DNA from: Sipunculus nudus
Taxonomy: Eukaryota > Annelida > Sipuncula > Golfingiida > Sipunculidae
Direction: 5' to 3'
NCBI GenBank assembly: GCA_026874595.1
Contig: CM049309.1
Coordinates: forward strand, 13,442,576 to 13,506,575
DNA length: 64,000 nucleotides
Position numbers and translations under genes: made by a program. This document shows positions 49,756 to 60,175 of this stretch, piece by piece. Below the pieces are notes generated by a model. That model was not told where the DNA came from. It was given only the letters and a program-made list of their open reading frames with translations, and did no database searches. Position 1 is the first letter of the stretch, and each line of letters opens with the position of its first letter.

Positions 49756-52534
49756 TTTTAAAGACATTCCATCCCTAATTGTTACTACACAACCACTGTG
49801 AATAAGAACCACATCATGTCACACATTTCATGATCAGTTGACTATCCCAGTGGACAGTATACTGGAATATGGGTACCCACCAAAATGGTGACTTGTGTTT
49901 AAAATCCTGACACAGATGTTAAGTTCAGGACAATTCTTTTATCTATAGATGGGCCTGAATTTAGGACCTTTGCAGATATTTTTTTTGCCTGAGGTATGTG
50001 CTTCTATAGTTTTCCCAAATAATAATCATAATGTGTATATGTTTCTGTAATTATATTCTATAAAGGAATGATACTTCAGATTTTGCTTCCTTGTCTGTCA
50101 GATTAGATTTAACAAGAAGTTTCTTTGGGTATCATTACTGAAGAATGTCATATCCTGTATCTTGTGTGGCCAAGGGTTTGTGGGATTTGTCCTTTACTTA
50201 ATGGCTGCCAGATTTGTTTGATTACCCCAAGGCATGCCACAGAGGTTTTCTAAATGTATCCAAGAAAGCAAAAAAGCTTGAAGGGTGTAAATATGTGAGA
50301 CATGCCACAACATGCTGTGTCACACTGCTACCTTAGTCAAAGTTGAAAAAATGGACAACCGCCAGGCAGTTGGCGCGTGTAGCCACATATCAGATAATCA
50401 GAAAACGCGGGGTCTGTTTATGTTAAAAAAGAACTTCAGGCTGGAATTTGTGGAGTGGCCTGTCAAAGCTTATTGGGACCAGAGAAAGACCTGTGAAAAA
50501 ACATGAAGTAAAGTGTAACATCACGGAGCTGTTTATCTTCCCGTCCTAGAGATATCCAGAACAACTGACAACGCCAGGTCCAACCCTTCTCCGCAAAACA
50601 CGTTCTGTTATGTTTTAAATGCCTTTTGGTTTCCTTGCAAGTGTATGCCATTTGGTCTGCATGGAGAGTGAAACTCGGAGACAGGCAGAGAATGAGGGGG
50701 TGTCCTGGCTAAACAAACGTTACAAATCTAGCTTCCCTGCAGGGATGATTTCCAGACATGATGTCTCATGAATATTCATATATTGTAATACAATTAAGTA
50801 TTTTTGTTTTTGTCATTGAAAAATTTCTCTGCAACACCATGATGTTCTGTTACTGTCTTGTCATATAAGCTTTACAGCATGTATTTGTCACCAAAAAATG
50901 AAAGCTTTTTTGTGTAAATTTATCACCCCAAATCTGCGAAATATTTCAGTGTTAGTTTGTCACACACAAAAAATATGTGAAATATTATGCAAGAGTTTGT
51001 GTCTGATAACTAATTCTAATTTGTTGATTGGCTGAAACTGATAACTTGAATTTTATTATTGTAACATTTGAATAAAGAGTGAGTTGGGGTGGGGTGGGGG
51101 GGGGGGATAAAAATCTCAAGCCACATCAGAATTTATGCATGAAACTGAACTATACAGACAGAAATAGGACTTTTATTGTTTCTAAAAAATTGTGGCATTT
51201 TAACTGTGAAGTGTTTATGAAAACATATCTCAGCATTCTTTATAGAAGGTATTTTCACATTTTATGAGATAATTAATTTGATGGTTATTTTACTTAGTTT
51301 CATAAAAGATGACTTTTGGTGATAAATTATACAGTGTTTTCATTGAAATAATAATATTAGCAGATGAATGAATGAATAAGTGTTATGCCAGGCAGGATGG
51401 ATTTTACATTTATTTATAAAAAAAGGTTTATTATGACGTGAATAATTGTGTACAAGTTCTTAAATTAAACAGACATGTATGTGGGATTGTATTACATACT
51501 TCAGAGGTTAATTTGACATTGAGTCATTCGACCTTGAACCTCATGGGCTGGTGGCATGTGGAGAGCTATAATTGACCTTGACTTGCATATCACAGTGTGT
51601 GGTCATTTCTATTTTCTTTATGTATAATTAACCCCAGTGTATATGCAAAATAAACACTATGGGGTGGACACAAGTCTGGGCTAGTTGATCCTCAGGTTTC
51701 GTACCACATGGCCCACACTCAAGTACTCTTTCATCTACGTGAATAGGGGTAGGGTACAAAAGGGGACATTTAGGCTGGGGTATGCCTTTCAGCTGCCCAA
51801 TAAGTCAAATTTATCATAAAATTTGGGTAATGAGAACCAGGCGTGGGCTTTTTAAGCATATTGTGCGGAGTCTGAATGTTATGGAACGTGCCCAAACAGG
51901 AACCATCTTGTCCTGATGCTGAAGGTTGTAAACTGACTCCGAAACCTGGACCTTCGGTCCTTGGGTGCTATAACTGGGATAATGGAGGGTTGCCCTGAAC
52001 TGCACCGGATCATTTAACATGTCAGATCCTGGAGACACACGTCAAGGCAAAATGCTGTTAGAGATACCCCAGTGATGCTATACTATGATCTTTACCTGGG
52101 TCAGGCCGAGGAATTATTGCTCGAAAAGCAGCCTGTAATTTTTGATCTTAGGCATTAGTGATTCAGTCATATAAATCTAAGTACTTTATCAGATGGTCTC
52201 TACTTTTGCCGAGCAGGGGGCCAGCACATGGAAACTTGTCATAATACAAACCCTAGTAAGATATCCTAGACAACATAAGTATAACAAGTATGCTTTTGTA
52301 AGTTTATCCTTTGATATAAGTGTCATACATATAACATGTCTATGTAGAGCTCTGCTGTTAGCGGCTCACTTATGATATAGTATGTCATCCATAGAAGGTT
52401 CCCTGGGCAGTAAAAATCATACAAAATTAGCCAGCAGGGCTGATACATGAAAAGTCCTACAGACTCACATTTTTCTTAAAAAAAATTTTGATTAAAGTGT
52501 ATGCATTTCTTATGTAACAAAGCAGGTTAATTAT
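49756..52534. other. Non-coding DNA with complex islands
   Basis: Mixed-composition stretches at 50.31-50.76 and 51.66-52.10 kb are separated by AT-rich DNA and a G-rich tract near 51.09 kb. No exon is supported. Confidence 0.4.
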
Positions 52535-52745
52535 TAAAAAACTGGTGACCTTGACCTTGATCTACCAAATAAATTTGTGGAAATCTCAGATTTCTGTGAG
52601 CCTTGTAACATCTGCATATTTAACCCCCCCCCCCCCTGCATATTTAACCCCCCCCCCCCCTTCCAATTTGATACACCAGTTGTTCCAAAAATTGGTCTCA
52701 GATGAGTAAGAAACTGGTAACCTTGATCTTCAAGGTCAGATGGGA
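52535..52745. repeat. Dispersed repeat family D, copy 2, with poly-C inserts
   Basis: AAAAACTGGTGACCTTGACC and ATTTCTGTGAGCCTTGTAAC match family D at 38.9-39.4 kb. A TGCATATTTAACCCC unit with a 13-base C run is duplicated in the middle (24-bp step), breaking the repeat. Confidence 0.7.
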
Positions 52746-53340
52746 GGACGAGCAATAGGCCTGCAGGCTTATTAAAATTTTGGTTTCTAGTCCAGCATAC
52801 ACCCCATGGCCATGAATTGCAATCTGTGAAGAGGAAAGTCTACACAGTGGAAACAGTTATTTGATTTCTCAAGGGCATCAAAGCCATCAACCTTGGTTTA
52901 TCTTATACTTAACAGAGAATTCCTAATAGCCATGTAGATGTATTTATATTTAACACATAGCGTTTAGCATGTCTGGTTGGGTCTGTTGATCAGCTGAAAC
53001 TCTGAACTCTTTGAGGATACAGTGTATGGTTTCGAGTACAACGTAACCCTTCCTCCTTATTGTACTGTTACAGTAGTGGTTTCCTTAGGTCTGTATCAAT
53101 ATTAACTCTTCTCATGCAATTCTCTTCCTGTCTCTCATGGGCCAGAATGGACTGATATTAACTCTTCCTGAAGGAAAGTTGTTTTTACAGAGGCCTGTGT
53201 ACCTGCAGGACATCTGAATGGATTAACTGGCATAGATTTCGTGGTTAACATATGCATCCATAGTGTTAAAATCTATTAGTGAGATGATTGGGCACTTTGT
53301 CTGCATGTTATCTGCCTTGATGATCCATTGCTGAATCATT

Positions 53341-53620
53341 AGAGGCAGGGAGGAGGAGTGAGAGGAAGGGGGGACAAGAGGGTGAGGGAGAGAGACAAAT
53401 AAAGAAAAGTGAGAAAGAAAGAAAGAGAGAAGAAAGAAAAGAGAGAAAAAGTAAGAAAGAGAAAAAGTAAGAAAGAGAATGAGACAAAGACAGAATGAGT
53501 TACCATGAGAAAGAGAAAAAGAGAAGAGAAAATGTAAAAGAGAGAGAGAAAGAGAAAGGGAAGAGGGAGAGATAGAGATAGAAAGAGAAGAAGAAAGAAA
53601 AGGAACAAAAACAAAGAAAA
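53341..53620. repeat. GA-rich simple-sequence array
   Basis: Nearly pure purine plus strand of GAGAAAGA words, about 280 bp. It produces a Leu/Phe/Ser-rich 91-codon minus-strand frame that is an artefact. Confidence 0.9.
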
Positions 53621-54358
53621 CTTGGAAAAGATATTTTTTATTGTTCAGTAATACCAGTATCCTTCCATAAAAAACAAGAGCAGCTTGTTTGCTTCAAACA
53701 TTTTCAGTGGTGGGAACCACTCTGGCTGGTGTCCTTAGACTACCCAGTGAAATAGTTACCATTTCTTGCCACTAGGTGGCAGCTCCCCACAGCCCTCTAT
53801 TTTGCTGCTTGCACTGCTCAGATTCTGACCGATGTGTCATTCATATCAATTTTGTGATGAGAATATCTAGATAAAAATTCCGGACAATTTCACATTTGAC
53901 CTGTGAACAGTTAGGTAACACATAAAACTTAATTCAATTTCATATTGTTAAATAGTTGTTTATTATATCAATCTAGTTAACTTTTGATAAATTGATTATA
54001 CAGTTATGGTGTTTCTGACCCCCAAAAGATGTTAATATATCAGATTAATTTAATAGTAAATAATAATATATAATTGTTCATCAATATCAATGTTTTCTTA
54101 ACAATGATTGGGTATTTATATATATAGTCTCAGGGTTTTTTCCTTGTCCCTGTCTAGGGGCCTGGTCTCTGTTAAATGAGCAATTTTTTCCTTCTGTATT
54201 ACATAAAGTAATTATTAAGCAGGGGCCTAAATAAAGTCTTTCCGCCTGTCTGAGACAGGCAGACATGTGCACGGAAAGGTATTTTTCATTTTCCACCAAT
54301 CCATTGGAAAGGTGAACACAGATGTTTTCCATATCAGTAGCTGATAAGTAGTAACAAA

Positions 54359-54570
54359 CAGGGGCGGATCCAGGATTTAGGAAAAGGGGGGGTCCAACCC
54401 AGGAGGACTTATGAAAATCCTAAAAAAAAAGTCATCAGGTCCGGAAAAGGGGGGGTCCAGTCCGCAAAATTTTGTCTAAAACCCTTTAAAAAAGGTTGCT
54501 TCGGGTGAAAAAGGGGGGGGGGGGGTCCAGGGGGTCCGGACCCCCCCCCCCCCCTCTGGATCCGCTTCTG
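54359..54570. mobile_element. Miniature element with GGGGCGGATCC inverted ends
   Basis: The ends CAGGGGCGGATCCAG and CTGGATCCGCTTCTG are inverted at 13 of 15 positions. ACAAA lies directly outside both ends (54354-54358 and 54571-54575). The 212-bp body is filled with G- and C-rich stretches, repeated GGGGGGTCCA words, and facing G and C homopolymers that would form a strong hairpin. The CAGNGG start suggests hAT, though only five flanking bases match rather than eight. Confidence 0.7.
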
Positions 54571-54985
54571 ACAAACATAACATAAAAATTAAATATTTTT
54601 CAGGTGGCTCTCCACCAACTCCCTATAATTTCTTATACTTTCTGGCATTAAGACCCTCATCTCCTATATTTTCATTAGTTGTTTTACTGCACAGTTGTGT
54701 TTCTGATATAACAGTGCCACCTTTGAAAACATACAGTTATTTTTTACATGCAAGTGTGCATGTAGGATGGTTTGTAAGATGCAGAATCAGGGTTTCACTG
54801 AGCAAAGTGTGACTGAAAGCTTGATATTATGGTAGGATGCATTTTTGCAGTAAGGGATATTTTTCTGCAGAAAGGCAAATCCGTATTAATGCCTTTCTGT
54901 TGGAAAGGTGAACATTTCAAAGTATTATGACCCCTGTTAAGTAAAACAGTCTTTTTAAATGAATGGTTAGACCAATGAATTCTTA

Positions 54986-55321
54986 GGCCAAAAAAATAAA
55001 AGGTATGGTTCTCAGGCACCGCCCGCATCAATTTTAAACCTCTGCATCAAAAATTTTTATTTTGATTTTCCAAAGTAAGTTACCAATTTTGAACTACAGC
55101 TGCTCTAACATTTCTTTCAAGAAGATAAAGTCATACACTTACCTTTGTTATGTAGTACTTTGACTCGTTCAGCAAAATAAATCTGTTATTATCAGGCTTT
55201 TCCCTTACATTTGACATTTTTATCGAAACATACAAAAAAATTAAAAATAAATAAACGCCCACCCGCATTGATTTCTGAAAAAAAAGTGCCTGAGAACCAC
55301 ACCTTTTTTTTAATTTTGGCC
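54986..55321. mobile_element. PIF/Harbinger-like MITE
   Basis: The left arm GGCCAAAAAAATAAAAGGTA and TGGTTCTCAGGCAC are matched in inverse on the right (GTGCCTGAGAACCA then ...AATTTTGGCC), giving roughly 34-bp arms. CGCATCAATTTT/ATTGATTTCTG text inside them extends the symmetry. TTA flanks both ends (54983-54985 and 55322-55324), the usual PIF/Harbinger 3-bp target. The 336-bp body has two opposed short ORFs created by the inverted structure. Confidence 0.75.
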
Positions 55322-55324
55322 TTA

Positions 55325-58300
55325 TCTGTTATATCTATAGCATTGGATTTAGCATGGGTGTTACATTTCTGCACTTTAATCAATATTAAATCATTTATTA
55401 CAAACACTTATGGGGCAGGGGACTATCTCTCATCAGTCAAGCATCAGGTATATATTTATGTGTTGCACGCTACATACAGCCTTGATTAGTAACACAACCA
55501 GGAATGTTAACATAATATTAATTTAAAAAAGTGTCCAATATGGGGAAGCAAACCCTGCGCAGAAGATAGTGATATGGAATTTTAATTAACCCTGTGTTAT
55601 TCCTGGGACTTTTAACTGAATATTTAAAAAAAATCCTGGACATCATGGTACTGCTGTACTTGACTATAAACATAACGAACAACAACCATGCCCCTGATAT
55701 ACCTTGGTTTACGGGCACCTTTCAGGAAAACGGCACATGGCGTGACGTCATTATCGCCTGTGACGTAATGAATCAAGCTTGACAGATGGCCAATATGGTC
55801 ACATGCAACAACTGCAAGTGGTAAAATGTGCTATAAAAACCAATAAAACACTCCTTTCGGGGTTATTTAAATTTTGATTTACACCAAAGTTGAACTTTGT
55901 AGACACTTTCACAACATCAACCTATATATGATTAATTTCAATAACATCCGTTATACTGTCTCCATATGTGGTGCAGACATACACACACATACGCACAGAA
56001 TCAAGGGAAAACAATTACTTTCACTTTGTGCAGGTTAATAAAGATGGTTGTAAAAAAAATTTCTGTAATTATCTTTATGACTTAGTAGAATTCAGGTTAC
56101 TCAACAAGAGATACAAAATTGAAGCAATCCAATGTTAAAAGCATTATTTTAAATGGAATGAACACTCCTCATTGGTAGGCTCTTTTCCCTCTTACGTCTC
56201 CCTCAGACTCCTCATTCTGAAGGTCATCACTGTCATCACTGTCTTCACCATCAGACAAACTTATCAAACAATTATCAACATTGCAATGCCATCAATAAGA
56301 TGATCACTGTTCCACATTTTCTCTTCTTTTATCACATGCAGACAAGCCCTAGTTGAGAACTTGAGATGACCCATGCACTGTTGCCACACAGTGCTGGATT
56401 TGCCACCTGGACTGTGACAGCCTGCACCCATCAGTGGTAAATGCTAATTATACCCCCTTAACAGCAATAAAAATGTGCTGAGTTAACATTTTGCTATATT
56501 CACCTTTTCAGTGTTTCACAAGGGTTCCATTTTTGCCATCTCACCATACCAAACACCTACAAAGAGTATAACCATTATTATATGAATTTATTATATCAAA
56601 TATTATGAGTGTAAAATTTGAACAAGTGCATGGGGACCCAGGGAAACATCGACTGAGTGGAAATTATTGTTCATATAAGGCAGGTAATTTGAAAGACCTG
56701 AAATCATTTATAAAGGTAATCTTTGAACGTATAACCTCTATCATTATCAGTATCAATCTTTTATCTTTCAACTTCTGTTTGAAAATGAGACGTCTGATTT
56801 TACGTTGGTTTAATTTTTTTGCGATAATTCTCCTTTCACAAATATCTCAAATTTGAAACCCTGACGAACAAAAAGGCAACCACAGTATAATATAAGATTA
56901 TTAATCATTTTAAAAATGGAGAAAAAATGTAAAAATTGACCCTTGTTTTGTTTGACTGTAAGTGGGACTCTTTTATATCACTATGACATATGAAACACAT
57001 CTGTCCAAAAGTAAAATATATATACAGATTAATTTATGTACTGAGTTCATATCTAGTGCAGTTTATTTAATCCTGGTCTCTCGTCAGAGATGCCACAGTA
57101 ATGAATAATGCGTGTATTACTCCTGTGACGTAACTTCCCCATGTAATCTAAGTGTAAGGGTGTGAACCCCAGTTGTTATGTTCTGCGGTCCAGGATGTCT
57201 CAAGGTCATGCCTAGAGTTGGCCACATTATCCGCCGTCTGCCAGTATTAAGTATACTGGTGTGATATCATCAGTAATGTCAACCAGTACTGTTTAATGGG
57301 CATTTTTTTTTTCTGGATTCATTATTTTATATATACAGTAAATAATTCTTATCAGTATGCATCAGTCTTATAGAGGCCATATTATGGGATGTACAGCATC
57401 TGTCCATTAACATATATGCAGTATCTGTCCATCTGTCTATTCACCTTGCAGTGTCATCATAGAAGCTTAACAGAAATATAATGGGTTCTCATGTAACTAA
57501 CTATGTTATACATGTTCAAGTTTGGACAATATATCTCACCTGATTCCATTACACAGTAAAATATCCACATATTTAATGACCTTAAGGGTCATTGCACCAC
57601 ACCATACACACTACACTGTTATAAATTAAAGAAATCTTATCAGTACATATTTGCAGTGTATCCTTTCATGTACTGCACTTGATATTTAATTATTAATAAT
57701 GAAATTTATAATAATGTTTAATTAAACCATGACTATTATAATAAATCATACTAATCTATACATTTATACAGTAATTTTACAGAATATATATCCAGATTTT
57801 ATTTTGCCATAACATTGAAATGATTAAAAATTATCAATAGATTCTTCATAATTTTACAAATTCTTTACCTGACACCTCAAATGGATGTTCTATGACTGGA
57901 CTATATTTGATGGATATCTTATGGTAAACCCATGTATAAATCAGAGGTGTTATTTTCTACACTCAGCCCAGAAAAATCCCTGCATATGGAGTCAGGCATC
58001 AGGGAAAAGGTGTGAGATCTTTAGCCATATGGCTCTAACTACGGAGACTGCCTGTTATTTTTAGGGACTGGCTCGCTTGAGGACAGTCTAGCGGTTTGCA
58101 GAGCCTGTCGAGGGTTTAAGTCACAGGAAGTGGTGATTGTTGAATTATCGGTAGGAAGCCAAACACACCACAGACGAGATATCTGGATATGATTTTCTAA
58201 CTTGTCAGACAATACTACCATGCATTAGTTTGTCATCAGGCTCTTGAAGATAACGGGAACATCAGGAGAGAAAAAGCCAGCAGCACTTCTGTATTATTAT

Positions 58301-59894
58301 GATTAAGACCAGCCGTACCATCTGGCTGCTTATTTCAACGAACTAATACAGGGCCATCTACAGTACGTAATTACACATTCCAAGCAAACCTCCCTGTGAA
58401 GTTATTATAAGATGAATAACGATATGAGATAATGATACGCAGCGATCACCGTTGCAGTTTACTTACAATAGGATTGTGGGTATTATTCACAAATGGAGTG
58501 GAAATGCCGCCAGGGCATTACAATAGCAACAATACAAAATGATTTTCTGACTGACTAAACCCAGACACTTCGTGATAAAGCCCAGTGTCTCGTGTGGTGC
58601 ACATTCTGAGGAAGTTAGACGGGGCGTGTGCTAATTCATGTGGTACAATGTTTATAAGTATACTGTCCGTGGTACTGTTGGATAGTCTTGTAACATTCCG
58701 GTATACATGACTCAGGGACACCTGGCCCATTTTCCGGTCATGGTGTGCAGCTGTTTGTACAACCCTGGATAAACTTACTTGTACCGCAAACATTTCCGCA
58801 CCATTTGCTAGCAGCTAAATTTGACTGTTTCACCGCAGAACAGGAACTTGCTGCAGCAGACCTGATGTTTACTGTTACAGCGATGCACGACTGTACATGC
58901 TCGTGCTTGACAGCATTACGACTGTGAGGCTTGGATTCCCCAGATTATATGCTTATGAGCGGTTCCTTCTTGTGTAAACGATATATGTTCACAGCATGGA
59001 TTAAATAAATAATGCACATGTGTTTATAGTGTGTCACAGTCTAACATATATTACATTAAAGAATATAATCCAGTATTGTTTATTAGTATACCATTAAAAA
59101 ATTTTGTTTTTCCTAACAAATTTGCATATGTAATGCTGATGTAGATGACTTTTATGTTTGTTAACGCTCCCATAATGAGGATACCTATGAGCATAAACAT
59201 GATGCCAAATTACACATTATGATAGTGGTTTGTTTACTAATTAGTCTCTAAGTTATATTTCCAGCTGTTGATATTTAACATGAAAAACCTTGGCTCCAGA
59301 TGATACAGCTACACTATGCCATAGCCAGTTGCTTGTGAGTAATTGCTCTGTAACTCCTGTTTCTTTAGATCATATTAAAATAATATCCCTTACAAATGCA
59401 AATTTGTTGTGTTCTTGAAGATAAGTACATATTGATAGTCCCCTCACACCACAAAATTACTAATCCAATTAATAAATCTTAGAATACACTATGCTAAAAG
59501 GTGTCTTTCACATTAACAATTGTTGATTGAAACATGGAGCAAAAAAATATGGATTTTATAGCCAATTTTGAGGAACCCAAATTTCCAAAAATCATGTAAA
59601 AATAATTTATCAAGCTGAGCATTAAGATCCTCAAGTCTTGTGTTACATCAGTGTACACAATTTTTCTCATGTAATAGACAAATATGTGATTGTCACCTTG
59701 GCATGTATATTAGCATATTGAAACATGGACAGCCTAGCCACACTATCCACCAGTGACTGACTCGTCCCATGATATGTGGAGTACTTGCATTTTTTTGCTT
59801 TTTATTTATCATCGATGTTCTCAGTACAAAACCAGGTTTACTCTTAATAATTTAGTTGAGCTCAAATCTCCAACAAGGCACAAAAACTGTACAG
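55325..59894. other. Non-coding DNA with complex islands
   Basis: Higher-complexity stretches at about 55.67-55.80, 57.08-57.28 and 57.99-58.98 kb lie in AT-rich DNA. Short frames on both strands lack domains. No partner kinase exon was found. Confidence 0.4.
55743..55768. promoter_or_regulatory. Paired CRE/ATF-like sites
   Basis: TGACGTCA (55743-55750), a perfect cAMP-response palindrome, and TGACGTAA (55761-55768) start 18 bp apart within a mixed-composition stretch. CpG-containing motifs are rare in this AT-rich window. A third TGACGTAA lies near 57126. Regulatory use is inferred. Confidence 0.4.
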
Positions 59895-60175
59895 TTATTG
59901 CGTTGTTATCCAAGAGTGTACCATAGTTTAATGGATTCTTCCCTGCCTGATGTCCCACTCCTCTGTAAAGCTTGGTGGAAATTGGATCTGTAGTCTATGT
60001 GTGACAGACAAACCAACCAACAAACTTGCAAACAAACACAGGTGAAAGTAAACCTCCTTTCATTATCACAAATACAGGTAAAAGTGTAAACTCTTATCAT
60101 TATTACAATCACAGGTGAAAGTGTAACCTGCTATCATAATTACAAACACAGGTGAAGGTGTAACCTCCTATCATT
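59895..60175 (-). repeat. Dispersed repeat: tail plus 37-bp minisatellite (inverted)
   Basis: Read on the minus strand, four monomers (ACAGGT at 60038, 60074, 60111 and 60148; steps of 36-37 bp) are followed by TTTGTTGGTTGGTTTGTCTG and then a tail similar to 45.98-46.07 kb. It is the opposite orientation to the 45.9 and 49 kb copies. A minus-strand ORF here follows the repeat and is not a gene. Confidence 0.7.

Noticed and set aside
50065-50095. TTCAG|ATTTTGC as a DFG exon
   Set aside because: It reads D-F-A rather than D-F-G and the following residues do not fit a kinase activation loop.
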